Shown here in pieces: positions 34,930-44,784 of a DNA stretch of 64,000 nt. The position numbers and the translations under genes were made by a program. The stretch covers positions 59,513 through 123,512 of the forward strand of contig DUBZ01000001.1 of the NCBI GenBank assembly GCA_012960035.1, read 5' to 3'. Every line of letters begins with the position of its first letter. The stretch's first letter is position 1. The notes under the pieces were generated by a model, which saw nothing but the letters and a program-made list of their open reading frames with translations, was not told the DNA's origin and searched no databases. The stretch is from Myxococcales bacterium (GTDB lineage: Bacteria > Myxococcota_A > UBA9160 > UBA4427).

Positions 34930-36111
34930 TTAGAAGATCTCGAACAACCCTGCGGCGCCCTGACCGCCACCGATGCACATCGTCACCACGCCCCACTTGG
35001 CCTTGCGGCGCTTGCCCTCGAGGAGCAAGTGGCCGACGCAGCGTGCGCCCGTCATGCCGAAGGGGTGGCCGACTGAGATCGAGCCGCCGTTCACGTTGTA
35101 CTTGGCCGGATCGATTCCGAGCTTGTCTCGGCTGTACAGGCACTGGCTGGCGAAAGCTTCGTTGAGCTCCCACAGGTCAATGTCGTCAACCGTGAGGCCG
35201 GCTCGTTCGAGAAGCTTCGGCACTGCGAACACGGGGCCGATGCCCATTTCGTCCGGCTCACAACCTGCTGCGGCAAAACCGCGGAAGGCGCCGAGCGGGT
35301 CGAGGCCGCGCTTCTTGGCTTCGCCGGCTTCCATCATCACGACCGATGCCGCGCCATCAGAAAGCTGGGAGGCGTTGCCTGCTGTGATGAACATCTTCTC
35401 GCCGCGAATGGGGGCCAACTTCTGAAGGCCTTCGAGGGTCGTCGACGGTCGGTTGCATTCGTCCTTGTCCACCCTGTAGGCGACTTCGGACGTCTCACCG
35501 GACTTCTTGTCCTTGACGATCATGGTCGTGTCCATCGGGACAATTTCGTCGTCGAAGAGACCGGCTTCCTGGGCTGCCGCAGTGCGTAGCTGGCTCTGGA
35601 GCGAGTACTCGTCCTGGTACTCGCGGCTCACGCCGTAGCGCTCGGCGACGATGTCCGCGGTTTCGATCATTGCCATCCAAAGGCCGGGATATCGCTCGTA
35701 GAGTTCTTTGTCGACCTGATGGGTGAAACCCGTGCCCGTCATGCTGTGCGAGATCGATTCGACCCCGGCACCTACGACGATCTGCTCACCGTCGACAATG
35801 ATGCGACCTGCTGCCGTTGCGATGGCGTTGAGGCCCGAGGAACAATGGCGGCTCACGGTGACGCCCGTCGTCTCGACGGGACAGCCTGCCTTGACTGCGG
35901 CCAGGCGACCAATGTTGTTGCCCGTGGTGCCCTGGGGCGTACCGCAACCGAGCACGACTTCGTCGATTTCGGCCGGGTCGATGCCCGCGCGCTTGATCGA
36001 ATGCTCGATCGCGTGGCCCGCCATGGCGACGCCGCCGGTGTTGTTGAAGCCGCCGCGATGAGACTTCGCGAGTCCCGTGCGAGCGGTAGAAACGATGACA
36101 GCTTCGCGCAT
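34930..36111 (-). CDS. Acetyl-CoA acyltransferase (thiolase)
   Basis: The start is the ATG at 36111, preceded by AGGAGA eight bases away; the frame extends upstream but looks non-coding. The 393-residue enzyme has the nucleophile Cys90 (VSRHCSSGLNAI), the NEAFASQC loop, the catalytic His in GGSISVGHPFGMTGAR and the C-terminal CIGGGQGAAGLFE cysteine. It performs thiolytic cleavage of 3-ketoacyl-CoA (beta-oxidation), or condensation in reverse. It is monocistronic with a strong terminator. Unlike the protein at 26843-28081 it keeps all catalytic residues. Confidence 0.92.
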   Translation of the reverse strand: MREAVIVSTARTGLAKSHRGGFNNTGGVAMAGHAIEHSIKRAGIDPAEIDEVVLGCGTPQGTTGNNIGRLAAVKAGCPVETTGVTVSRHCSSGLNAIATAAGRIIVDGEQIVVGAGVESISHSMTGTGFTHQVDKELYERYPGLWMAMIETADIVAERYGVSREYQDEYSLQSQLRTAAAQEAGLFDDEIVPMDTTMIVKDKKSGETSEVAYRVDKDECNRPSTTLEGLQKLAPIRGEKMFITAGNASQLSDGAASVVMMEAGEAKKRGLDPLGAFRGFAAAGCEPDEMGIGPVFAVPKLLERAGLTVDDIDLWELNEAFASQCLYSRDKLGIDPAKYNVNGGSISVGHPFGMTGARCVGHLLLEGKRRKAKWGVVTMCIGGGQGAAGLFEIF

Positions 36112-36370
36112 GTTCTGATTCTCCTGATGTGTTTGCGGGATCTTGGCCCGCGGAAATGGGCGCCCACGTCTCGCGGGTCGCCGTTTCGGATTAACGCGGC
36201 CAGATCTTAGCGAGCAACGACACGATTGCTCACCCTTGAGACGGACGTAGGGGGGCTCCGAGGGCGCAGGCGAAAAACCTCTTGGGTCTTTTGGGGGTCT
36301 GCGTTCGCAGGATTGGGAACACGCAAGTGCAGGGCGGTGACTCTCTGCATCCCATTTACAGGAGGAACAC

Positions 36371-36728
36371 ATGAAGCGCGCACTTGTCTGGGCAGGGGGC
36401 ATCCGTCGCGGTCATTTTCATTGCCTTCGTGCGCTTCGTTTTCGTCCCGGTGAAGACGCTTCACTCGAAACACGTAAGAACCGGCGACGTCTTCGTGATC
36501 TACGGCATGGCGTACCTCGGAACCCAGGGAGACATCCGGGACGACCACAAAGACAGCGGGCTCGCTACATTGGGCTCATGGATCGTCGCCCTCGTCATGG
36601 CTGCGGTCCACGCCGCCCTCAACCGTGACTTCGTCCGAGAATGGAAGGACAGCTTGACGGTGAAACATTCCGAGCCTCTCGGCGGGAGTCTCGATCGAAC
36701 AGAAGCTCGACGAACATCAGCCTGGTGA
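36371..36728 (+). pseudogene. Small membrane protein gene split by a frame change in a G5 run
   Basis: AGGAGG at 36360-36365 precedes an ATG at 36371, which begins MKRALVWAGG and then runs into nonsense. The +1 frame from about 36400 is clearly coding: SVAVIFIAFVRFVFVP, HSKHVRTGDVFVIYG, and a second hydrophobic segment SWIVALVMAAVHAAL, ending at 36728. Removing one G from the five at 36395-36399 joins them into an unbroken 118-residue protein, MKRALVWAGASVAVIF onwards. It may be a real mutation, a sequencing error or a slippage site. The product would have two membrane spans; no family was recognised. Confidence 0.6.
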
Positions 36729-36730
36729 GC

Positions 36731-37960
36731 ATGACTAAGCAGACGAACTACACACCCGCGTCAATCTCGAATCGCGCAATGCGACGGTTGATTCTTGAAG
36801 AGCAGGCGCTTTCGGAGGCGCCGACTTCTCCGTTCGACAAAGTCAAACTTCAAGCCTTGGTGGAGCAGCTCGCCTACGTGCAGGTCGATTCGATCAACGT
36901 GGTCGAACGCGCGCACCATATGATCTTGTTCTCGCGCAACCGCAACTACAAGCGTGAGATGCTCTACGATCTGATCGAAGAAGAGGGTTCACTATTCGAG
37001 CACTGGACCCACGACGCCTGCATCGTGCCGTCGAGTATGTTCAGGCACTGGCAGCATCGCTTCGACGCGGCACGCAAGCGTTTGCGCGAACCACGCTGGA
37101 GCCGACGACTCGGCACGAAGCCCAGCCAAGTTCTCAACGCGGTGCGCAAGCGGATCGACGCCGAGGGGCCGCTACGCACCCGCGATTTCGAGAACGCAGC
37201 GGGGGGAAAGCGAGGTTCGTGGTGGGGCTGGACCCAAGAGAAGGCCGCACTCGAATACTTATGGCGGACCGGTGAATTCGGCATTGCTCGACGAGAAGGA
37301 TTTCAAAAGGTGTATGACCGGATGGAGAACATCGTCCCGGCTCACCACCGGGATCAAAAAATCGACTGGGAAGAAAGCGTCGACTGGAAGTGTCGAGCAG
37401 CGCTGAAACGAATGGGCGCTGCCACGGCCGTAGAACTCGCTGGCTTCTGGCATACGTTCTCGACTTCAACGGCACGTAAATGGATCGAGAAAGAGACGAC
37501 AACGGGAGGCTTGGTCGAAGTCGCGACGAAGACGGCGGACGGGTCTACGCCTCGCATCCGCTTCGCATTGACCGAAATTTTTGACCGTCTCGCCGCCACC
37601 CAAACACCGAGTCGCGGAATGCGGCTCGTGAGTCCCTTCGATCCGGTGATACGGGATCGCAAGCGACTGAGTTGGCTATTTGGATTCGACTATCGGATCG
37701 AAGTCTTCGTGCCCGCGGCCAAGCGTGAGTATGGCTACTACGTCCTGCCGATCCTCGAAGGCGATCGTTTTACCGGGCGCATTGACCTCAAGGCGCACCG
37801 CAAAGAGAGCGCGCTTGAAGTGCTCGGGCTGTGGTGGGAACCCGGGGTCAAGGCGTCAGCAGCGCGGATCACGAGCCTGCGACAGAACTTGCTGCGGCTT
37901 GCAGCTTTTGTTGGCGTCGAAGAAATCCGCGGGTTCGACAAGCCAAAACGAAAGCGATAA
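36731..37960 (+). CDS. YcaQ/AlkX-like winged-helix DNA glycosylase
   Basis: A 409-residue protein from the ATG at 36731, three bases after the preceding stop. It belongs to the HTH_42 (DUF1006) family of E. coli YcaQ and Streptomyces AlkZ, glycosylases that remove alkylated bases and unhook interstrand crosslinks. The catalytic Q-x-D is visible as Gln51-Val52-Asp53 in AYVQVDSINVVERAHHMIL, the AlkX/YcaQ type. EHWTHDACIVP and tandem winged-helix segments follow, ending LLRLAAFVGVEEI. The close spacing suggests co-transcription with the broken membrane-protein gene. Confidence 0.82.
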   Translation: MTKQTNYTPASISNRAMRRLILEEQALSEAPTSPFDKVKLQALVEQLAYVQVDSINVVERAHHMILFSRNRNYKREMLYDLIEEEGSLFEHWTHDACIVPSSMFRHWQHRFDAARKRLREPRWSRRLGTKPSQVLNAVRKRIDAEGPLRTRDFENAAGGKRGSWWGWTQEKAALEYLWRTGEFGIARREGFQKVYDRMENIVPAHHRDQKIDWEESVDWKCRAALKRMGAATAVELAGFWHTFSTSTARKWIEKETTTGGLVEVATKTADGSTPRIRFALTEIFDRLAATQTPSRGMRLVSPFDPVIRDRKRLSWLFGFDYRIEVFVPAAKREYGYYVLPILEGDRFTGRIDLKAHRKESALEVLGLWWEPGVKASAARITSLRQNLLRLAAFVGVEEIRGFDKPKRKR

Positions 37961-37968
37961 ACGTCGAG

Positions 37969-39135
37969 TCAGTAGCTGCGAGGAAGTTCCAAAACATGTT
38001 CCGCGACAAAGTTGAGCACCATCTCTTGGGAGATCGGCGCAAGGCGCATTAAGCGTGCCTCCCGCCAGTAGCGCTCTACGTGATATTCCCGCGCGTAGCC
38101 GAAACCGCCAAACGTCTGCAGCGCGCGGTCGCAAGCCCGAAAGCTTGCCTCCGCGCATCGAAACTTTGCCATGTTGGCAAGCGGGCCCGATGGCTGACCC
38201 GAGTCGTAGGCCCAAGCCGCTTTTTGCCACAGAAGCTCCGAGGCGAGAAGTTCGCTGTAGGAGTCTGCGAGCGGATGAGCGATTGCTTGGTTCTGTCCAA
38301 TGGGGCGGTCAAACACGATGCGTTCTTTCGCGTACTGCGTTGCGACTTCAACTGCGCGAAAGCCGATCCCGCAGGCTTCGGCAGCGAGCAGGATGCGCTC
38401 GGGATTTAGCCCATCGAGCAACTGATAGAATCCGCGTCCGACCTCACCGACAACATCGTCATCGCTGATCGGTAAATCGTTGATGAACAACTCGTTCGAG
38501 TTGATCGCATTGCGTCCCAATTTCGAAATCTCGCGGATCTCGCAGTGGGCCGGATCAAGGTCTGCAAGGAACAAGGTGAGGCCATCCAGCTTTTTCTTAC
38601 ACTCTTCGCGCGGTGTCGTCCGGGCAAGCAAGAGAACCTTCTGGGCTTGCTGGGCCTTCGTGTTCCAGATCTTCTTACCTGTAACGACCCAGCCCGAGTC
38701 CGTTCGCAGTGCAAGCGTGCGAATGCGCGACGTGTCGGTACCCGCGTCATCTTCGGTCACCCCAAACGAGACGTGCAACTCTCCCGTCGCAGTCGGAGGC
38801 AGGTATCGCTCCTTCATCGATTCGGACCCGTGATGAATCACCGGGCCCATGCCGAAGATCGAAAGGTGCAACGCCGACGCGGCATTCATCGCTCCGGCGC
38901 TTCCCGCCACTTCACGTAGCAGGGTGGCTGCTTCGACAATGCCCAATCCCGCACCGCCGTACTTCTCGGGGATGACGACGCCCATCCATCCTGCCTCGGC
39001 GAAGGCGTTGTAGAACGACCATGGAAACTTCTTGTGTTCGTCGTGATCGAGCCAGTAATCGTCGTCGTACGCCGCGGTAATTCTTGCAGCGGACTCTTGG
39101 ATGCTTACGAGGTCGTCGGGAAGGCTGAAGTCCAT
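37969..39135 (-). CDS. Acyl-CoA dehydrogenase-like flavoprotein
   Basis: The start is taken as the ATG at 39135 (MDFSLPDDLVSIQE); 15 extra residues upstream are in frame but poor. The 388-residue protein has the three acyl-CoA dehydrogenase domains: N-terminal helices, the FAD-binding strand region (LHVSFGVTEDDAGTDTSRI, WVVTGKKIWNTKAQ) and C-terminal helices (QTFGGFGYAREYHVERYWRE). At the end, where YEGTSEIQ usually gives the catalytic Glu, it reads LAPISQEM, so the base may lie elsewhere or be missing. It converges on the YcaQ-like gene. Acyl chain specificity is unknown. Confidence 0.85.
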   Translation of the reverse strand: MDFSLPDDLVSIQESAARITAAYDDDYWLDHDEHKKFPWSFYNAFAEAGWMGVVIPEKYGGAGLGIVEAATLLREVAGSAGAMNAASALHLSIFGMGPVIHHGSESMKERYLPPTATGELHVSFGVTEDDAGTDTSRIRTLALRTDSGWVVTGKKIWNTKAQQAQKVLLLARTTPREECKKKLDGLTLFLADLDPAHCEIREISKLGRNAINSNELFINDLPISDDDVVGEVGRGFYQLLDGLNPERILLAAEACGIGFRAVEVATQYAKERIVFDRPIGQNQAIAHPLADSYSELLASELLWQKAAWAYDSGQPSGPLANMAKFRCAEASFRACDRALQTFGGFGYAREYHVERYWREARLMRLAPISQEMVLNFVAEHVLELPRSY

Positions 39136-39237
39136 CCCGCGACGATACCAATGCGAGTCTACGGTGGTGGGCAGCTTCAAAACAAAAGCGCGGGCTTTTG
39201 ACTTGGGCCCATGACCGTGAGATCCTTTGGCGCTGAC

Positions 39238-39254
39238 CTCGCCACATTGGCGAG
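39238..39254. promoter_or_regulatory. Perfect inverted repeat upstream of the acyl-CoA dehydrogenase gene
   Basis: CTCGCCA-CAT-TGGCGAG lies about 105 bp upstream of the dehydrogenase start and 73 bp past the SDR stop. No T run follows on either strand, so an operator is likelier than a terminator. Confidence 0.35.
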
Positions 39255-39326
39255 ACGTTCAGCGCTCTCCGTCACAACTACGCCTGCAACGCGACAAACG
39301 TTTCATCTGCGCGCGCGGTTCCGATG

Positions 39327-40292
39327 CTAATTGGCGAGGGCCCATGGCGTCTCCGCCCGCAGACGCTCCATGAAAGCCTCGCTGTACGCGTCCTCGGGAT
39401 CGGCTCTCACAAGCCGGTCGAGTATCGCGGCATCGTCGCCGACCAGAATTCGCCATTTGTTGTCGCGTACACCTTGAAGGATCACGTCGGCAGCTGCAGC
39501 GGCGGTCATTGGGGCTTCGTCACGGAATTGCTCGGCGATCATACGAACGCCTTGGCGAATGTCTTCGTCCGACGCGTTCGAAAGATCGAGCCCCCGAGCC
39601 GACATACGCTCTCGCGCGTTTGCGACGTCTTCGGCGCTCAACTCTTTCGGGTCGTGGCCGAGCATCTTGCCGGAGTTGAGGACGATCGAAGTCCCGATGT
39701 GTCCCGGCATGACCAGTGAAACGCCGACATGGGGTGCGTTGAGTTTGCAGTCGTTTAGTAAGGCTTCGGTAAAGCCCTTGACCGCAAATTTCGCCGCGCT
39801 GTAGGCGGTGTGCGCAGTCTCGGGGCCAACGGATGCCCAAAACCCATTCACGCTGCTTGTGTTGATGATGTGCCCGTCGGTCGAGGCGACGATCAGCGGC
39901 ATGAATGCGCGTGAGCAGTAGTAGACCCCGTTCCAACAAACGTTGAACGTCATTTCCCATTCGTCGCGCGGATCAGCAATAAAACTGCCCGCGCCACCGA
40001 TGCCTGCGTTGTTGAACAACAAGTTGATGCAGTCGGTCTGATGGGTCTCCATGACGAAGTCGCGAAACGCGAGGATGCGCGGTTCATCGGACACGTCTGC
40101 GACAAAGCAAGAGACTTCGGTGCCGGCCGGCGCAGCGTTGAGGGCCAGCCCTTGGGTCTGCAGCATGTTCTCTTCGGACACGTCGCACATGGATACATGG
40201 CAGCCCGCGGTGGCGAGCTGGACGACGATCTCTCGGCCCATCCCGGTTCCGCCACCTGTGACTACTGCGATTTTGTCAGAGAACGAGTCCAT
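39327..40292 (-). CDS. Short-chain dehydrogenase/reductase
   Basis: A 321-residue SDR with the NAD(P) motif TGGGTGMG (12-19), NNAG (94-97), the active-site Ser (SSVNGF, 146-148), Tyr164 and Lys168 (HTAYSAAK). An Asp-containing second-strand end (MCDVSEENM) suits NAD or mixed preference. A C-terminal extension of about 60 residues beyond the usual 250 forms extra helices. It would interconvert an alcohol and a ketone, for example 3-hydroxyacyl-CoA or a sterol alcohol. It is followed by the acyl-CoA dehydrogenase gene in the same direction after 191 bp. Confidence 0.88.
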   Translation of the reverse strand: MDSFSDKIAVVTGGGTGMGREIVVQLATAGCHVSMCDVSEENMLQTQGLALNAAPAGTEVSCFVADVSDEPRILAFRDFVMETHQTDCINLLFNNAGIGGAGSFIADPRDEWEMTFNVCWNGVYYCSRAFMPLIVASTDGHIINTSSVNGFWASVGPETAHTAYSAAKFAVKGFTEALLNDCKLNAPHVGVSLVMPGHIGTSIVLNSGKMLGHDPKELSAEDVANARERMSARGLDLSNASDEDIRQGVRMIAEQFRDEAPMTAAAAADVILQGVRDNKWRILVGDDAAILDRLVRADPEDAYSEAFMERLRAETPWALAN

Positions 40293-40422
40293 CGATTTTC
40301 CTCACGAGTTGGATATCCAGAACGGACGAGCCTAGTCGAAGCGCCGATGGCCCGCGATCGTGTCGCGACCCCGCGCAAGGCAGCCGCCGCGCATCCTCTC
40401 AGGGATCATCGAATCTTTCGTC

Positions 40423-43086
40423 TTACGACCGCGCCATCTCACGCAACACCGTGTGGAGGATACCGCCGTTGCGGTAGTAGTCGACTTCCACCGGCGTATC
40501 GATACGGCAGATCGTCGAAAATTCGACGGATGAATCGTCGCCCTTCGTCGCAGTCACCGTGACGTCTTGACGCGGCTCGACCGAATCATCGATTGCGAAA
40601 CTGAACTTCTCCGTCCCGTCGAGCCCAAGTGACTTGGCCGTGTCGCCGTCTTTATAACAAAGCGGCAGCACGCCCATGCCCACCAGGTTGCTGCGGTGGA
40701 TTCGCTCGTAGCTTTCCGCGATGACGGCCTTGATGCCAAGAAGGAACGTGCCCTTCGCCGCCCAGTCGCGACTCGATCCCATGCCGTAGTCTTTGCCTGC
40801 CAGGACAACCAGGGGCGTGTTCGCCGCAATATAGTTCTGCGCCGCGTCGTAGATAAAACCGATCTTGCCGGTGGTGAAGTCGGTCGTGTAACCGCCTTCC
40901 GTCCCGGGGGCCAAATGGTTTCGCACCCGAGCATTGGCAAAGGTGCCGCGGGTCATGACGCGATCGTTTCCGCGACGCGAGCCATAACTGTTGAACATGG
41001 CGTGTTCGACACCGCGGTCACGCAAAAACTCACCCGCGGGCGTCTCCAGCTGAATCGAACCTGCCGGGCTGATGTGATCAGTCGTGATCGAATCGCCGAA
41101 CTTCACAAGGCACCGCGCATCGGTGATGGGCTGGATCGGCTTGGCGTCCGAGGGCAGGCCAACAAAGAATGGAGGTTCCTGCACGTAGGTGCTGGCTTCG
41201 TTCCACTGGTAGAGCGCGCCCGTCGCGGATTCGATCTCGCGCCATTCATCGGAACCCTTAAAGACGTCGGAATACTTCGACGCGAATTGCTCCCGGGTCA
41301 CAAACTCGCTCACCACCGCGTCGATCTCCGTCTGGCTGGGCCAAATATCGGCGAGCATAACGTCAGCACCGTCGGCATCCTGACCGATTGGGTCCGTGGC
41401 GAGGTTGATGTCAACGGTACCCGCGATCGCATAGGCGACGACCAGGGGAGGGGATGCGAGATAGTTCGCCTTGATGTCTGGGCCGATGCGGCCTTCGAAG
41501 TTGCGGTTCCCGCTGAGCACACTGCAAGCCACAAGATCGTTCTCATTGATCGCGAAACGAACGGGCTCGGGAAGTGGCCCCGAGTTCCCAATGCACGTCG
41601 TACAGCCGTAGCCCACGGTGTAGAAGCCAAGCGCTTCGAGATCGCCCGTGACGCCGGCTGCGTTCAAGTATTCGGTCACCACCTGGGAGCCGGGTGCAAG
41701 CGAAGTCTTGACCCACGGCTTCCGCTTCAGGCCGCGCTTGTTCGCATTGCGGGCAACAAGGCCTGCGGCGAGCATGACGCTCGGGTTACTGGTGTTCGTG
41801 CAGCTCGTGATCGCGGCGAGTACGACCGCACCGTGATCGAGGTTGAACTGGTGTCCGTCGAGTTCGACCGAGACGCTTTCGCTCGCGCTCTTGTTGAAGG
41901 TCGAAGACAAGTCGCTTTGCCACTGCGTCTTCATGTTTGAGAGTTCGATTCGATCCTGCGGTCGTTTGGGGCCGGCGAGGGAAGGCTGAATTGTGCTGAT
42001 GTTGAGTTCGAGGTCCGAGCTGTACCGGATCGTTTTGCTGTCGTCCCGCCACAACCCTTGTTCCTTGGCGTAAAGCTCCACGGTTTCGACCAACGCGTCG
42101 TCGCGTCCACTCAGCTTTAAGTAGTCAATGGTGCGGTCATCGATCGGGAAGAAGCCGATCGTCGCGCCGTACTCTGGCGCCATGTTGGCGATCGTCGCTC
42201 TGTTGGCCAGGGTCATGTCATCGAGAGCGGGGCCATGGAATTCGACGAACTTTCCAACTACGCCGTGTTCGCGGAGCATCTGGGTGACCGTCAAAACGAG
42301 GTCGGTCGCCGTACAGCCTTCTGCGAGTGCGCCTGTAAGCTTGAAGCCCACAACTTCGGGGATCAACATGGAAACCGGTTGGCCAAGCATCACGGCTTCG
42401 GCTTCGATTCCGCCGACGCCCCAACCGACCACACCAAGGCCATTGATCATCGTCGTATGGCTATCGGTGCCCACCACACTGTCGGGATAAAGCACACCGT
42501 TGGTTTCCCAGACGCCCTTGGCCAGGTACTCGAGGTTGACTTGGTGAACAATGCCGGCTCCCGGCGGAACCACGCGGAAGTTGTCGAATGCCTGCTGGCC
42601 CCACTTCAAAAATTCGTATCGCTCGTGATTGCGTTCGAATTCATGTTCGGTGTTGATGCGGAGGGCCTGATCGCTCGCGAAGGCGTCGACCTGGACAGAA
42701 TGATCGATCACGAGGTCGCACGGCACGAGCGGATTGACTTTGTTCGCACTCCCGGCGTCTCCCGTCATGCGAACGACACCGGCACGCATCGCAGCGAGAT
42801 CCACCACTGCGGGTACACCGGTAAAATCCTGCAAGATCACGCGGCCGGGCTTGAACGGGATTTCGGTTTCGCCAACATTCTTGGCATCGTAAGCCGCGAG
42901 CTGGCGTACATGATCTTCGGTGACGACGAAGTCGTCGACATTGCGCAGGCAGGCTTCGAGCAACACTTTGATCGAGTAGGGGATCTGGTCGATGTCGCCG
43001 AGGTCGCGCAAGGCGTCGAGGCGATAGATCGTTTTCGGACCCGCACGGGTGTCGAGTGTGGCTTTGCTATCGAAGGGATTGGACAA
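40423..43086 (-). CDS. acnA: Aconitate hydratase A
   Basis: An 887-residue [4Fe-4S] enzyme converting citrate to isocitrate in the TCA cycle. The start is taken as a TTG at 43086 with GAGGAG seven bases upstream, giving [11 protein letters not shown], which matches AcnA N-termini; the frame continues upstream for 32 poorer codons. The cluster ligands are visible in [12 protein letters not shown] and [39 protein letters not shown] and the swivelling-domain [15 protein letters not shown] complete the family set. Length is normal for AcnA/IRP-type enzymes. It appears monocistronic. Confidence 0.95.
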   Translation of the reverse strand: MSNPFDSKATLDTRAGPKTIYRLDALRDLGDIDQIPYSIKVLLEACLRNVDDFVVTEDHVRQLAAYDAKNVGETEIPFKPGRVILQDFTGVPAVVDLAAMRAGVVRMTGDAGSANKVNPLVPCDLVIDHSVQVDAFASDQALRINTEHEFERNHERYEFLKWGQQAFDNFRVVPPGAGIVHQVNLEYLAKGVWETNGVLYPDSVVGTDSHTTMINGLGVVGWGVGGIEAEAVMLGQPVSMLIPEVVGFKLTGALAEGCTATDLVLTVTQMLREHGVVGKFVEFHGPALDDMTLANRATIANMAPEYGATIGFFPIDDRTIDYLKLSGRDDALVETVELYAKEQGLWRDDSKTIRYSSDLELNISTIQPSLAGPKRPQDRIELSNMKTQWQSDLSSTFNKSASESVSVELDGHQFNLDHGAVVLAAITSCTNTSNPSVMLAAGLVARNANKRGLKRKPWVKTSLAPGSQVVTEYLNAAGVTGDLEALGFYTVGYGCTTCIGNSGPLPEPVRFAINENDLVACSVLSGNRNFEGRIGPDIKANYLASPPLVVAYAIAGTVDINLATDPIGQDADGADVMLADIWPSQTEIDAVVSEFVTREQFASKYSDVFKGSDEWREIESATGALYQWNEASTYVQEPPFFVGLPSDAKPIQPITDARCLVKFGDSITTDHISPAGSIQLETPAGEFLRDRGVEHAMFNSYGSRRGNDRVMTRGTFANARVRNHLAPGTEGGYTTDFTTGKIGFIYDAAQNYIAANTPLVVLAGKDYGMGSSRDWAAKGTFLLGIKAVIAESYERIHRSNLVGMGVLPLCYKDGDTAKSLGLDGTEKFSFAIDDSVEPRQDVTVTATKGDDSSVEFSTICRIDTPVEVDYYRNGGILHTVLREMARS

Positions 43087-43113
43087 CCTACGGCTCCTCG
43101 CATGTTTTTTTGG

Positions 43114-43138
43114 GGGCAGCCATGATACTGCCCGGGCA
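43114..43138. promoter_or_regulatory. Overlapping inverted repeats upstream of aconitase
   Basis: GGGCAG (43114-43119) pairs with CTGCCC (43128-43133), and TGCCCGGGCA (43129-43138) is itself a ten-base palindrome. They lie 28-52 bp before the aconitase TTG start, in a position to act as operator or leader structure. Confidence 0.25.
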
Positions 43139-43262
43139 TGAATCGGCGAGTGCCCCGGGATCGTTCTTGGTGACGTTTCCACATCTCAATTCGCTAGGCT
43201 GGGCCTCCCTTTGAGCGTTTCTACCTCCTGCCCACCCCCTTAGAATCAGGAATCACAAAACC

Positions 43263-44660
43263 ATGGACGACGACTCAGGACAGACCAAGGACGAACTGCG
43301 AGCCGCGTGGGACGACATGATGAAGAGCATCGCTGCCGCGCGCGACGCGATCGATCACCCCGAACTCATGCCCGCACCGCAGAACGATCGAAATCTCGCC
43401 GAGGGCTACCGCTACCTCGTTGGCTTCATGCACAGCGCGATTGAACGCGCGTTTCACGAGGACCCTGATCGGCCGGCGTTCCGCAACGCGCTCAGCATCA
43501 TCAACCGGGCCACCATCGATAACGCCGACGCGGTCTACTTCTACGCGCCGCTCGACGGACAGAAGCAATACATTGTGCGCGGGCAGGTCGGCGACTCGAG
43601 CGCCTGGCGGGGAGAGAAGCCAAGTGATTCAGGATCCCTGGCACCTCACTATGTGATCTTTGAGGCGTCAGCCGGCGTTTTGGCGGGGGATTCGGGTGAC
43701 CTTCGAGAACTCATGCCAGGAGTCAAAACCCAGACAGGGCGGCTTGACTCTTCAACGATCAAAGTCGAGACCGACGGATCGTTCGAAATCCTGCTCGCAC
43801 CTGAAAAGCCGACCGGGCACACCGGCAACTTCATTTCGACGTTGAAGGTTGTGAAGCATCCACATCCTCTCGACAAAGAAGTCCCGCCCGAGCGCTACGC
43901 GAACTACATCAGCGGGAGACAGCTCTTCTATGACTGGGAACGCGAAGAGGCGATCCATTTTTCGATTACCCAGGTAGGGAACGAAGGGAACGCCCCTGCA
44001 GCCTACAGCCCGGAAAAGGCCGCCGCGGAGTTGCGCCGTTGCGGAGAACTGGTCCGAGGACAAATGCATTTTTGGAACGCGTTCTGGACGATTCCGATGG
44101 GGGTTTACGGAAAGCGTGAAGGTTCACTGCCCGGTATCGAATTTCCGCGCAACGGTTTCAACACCCTTAACGCAGCAACCGGCGCGACCGGTGGAGGCAT
44201 GAGTACCAACCTTTATGCCGGCGGAGTGTTCGAGATCGAAGAAGGGGAAGCCCTCATCATCGAGAACAGCATCCCCATTGCGCCAAACTACATCGGCTTC
44301 CAGATCGGCAATCTCTGGGGCGAGTCGATCGAATATGGCAATCATGTCGGCAGTCTGAATGGCGCGCAGACCGAAGTGGACGCCGACGGGGTGATTCGAC
44401 TCGTGATCGCGCATGAAGACCCGGGTGTGCCCAACTGGCTCGACACAACCGGACATCGCGAAGGCTTTTTGACGCCGCGCTGGGCCTACAGTGAACAGCC
44501 GCCGCCGGATCAATGGCCGACGATCACCGCCTCCATCGTGCCGCTGGCCGATCTACGCAAGCATCTGCCTGACGAAACCCGCGAAGTGACCGCGGAGGAG
44601 CGTCGAGAGCAGGTCCGAAGCCGGCAGGCGCATGTCCTGAAGCGGTACCGATCGTTCTAA
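43263..44660 (+). CDS. DUF1214-like hypothetical protein
   Basis: A 465-residue protein with no signal peptide or membrane span. The segment NRATIDNADAVYFYAPLDGQ, then QYIVRGQVG, and a C-terminal region ending in Arg-rich helices recall the DUF1214 family, often found with DUF1254 and with lipid- or steroid-catabolic genes. A run of helices near the N-terminus contains EGYRYLVGFMHSAIERAF. The biochemical role is unknown. It is divergent from aconitase and is followed 124 bp later by an acyl-CoA dehydrogenase gene in the same direction, suggesting a shared pathway. Confidence 0.6.
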   Translation: MDDDSGQTKDELRAAWDDMMKSIAAARDAIDHPELMPAPQNDRNLAEGYRYLVGFMHSAIERAFHEDPDRPAFRNALSIINRATIDNADAVYFYAPLDGQKQYIVRGQVGDSSAWRGEKPSDSGSLAPHYVIFEASAGVLAGDSGDLRELMPGVKTQTGRLDSSTIKVETDGSFEILLAPEKPTGHTGNFISTLKVVKHPHPLDKEVPPERYANYISGRQLFYDWEREEAIHFSITQVGNEGNAPAAYSPEKAAAELRRCGELVRGQMHFWNAFWTIPMGVYGKREGSLPGIEFPRNGFNTLNAATGATGGGMSTNLYAGGVFEIEEGEALIIENSIPIAPNYIGFQIGNLWGESIEYGNHVGSLNGAQTEVDADGVIRLVIAHEDPGVPNWLDTTGHREGFLTPRWAYSEQPPPDQWPTITASIVPLADLRKHLPDETREVTAEERREQVRSRQAHVLKRYRSF

Positions 44661-44784
44661 AACGGCCTGCCCGGTTCCCCGGACAGCTGACGATGGTTGC
44701 GACCGTCCTGGCGATTCGATACGGTGCGTTTCGTAAATAGCCCACCCCATTAGGCGCGCGGACCCGCGCGCGAGGAGACCCAGC

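Noticed and set aside
36395-36399. Programmed ribosomal frameshift
   Set aside because: A five-G run alone is not a known slippery heptamer and no downstream pseudoknot was found; mutation or sequencing error is simpler.
40696-41940. 414-residue open frame on the plus strand
   Set aside because: It is antisense to aconitase and has no recognisable features.
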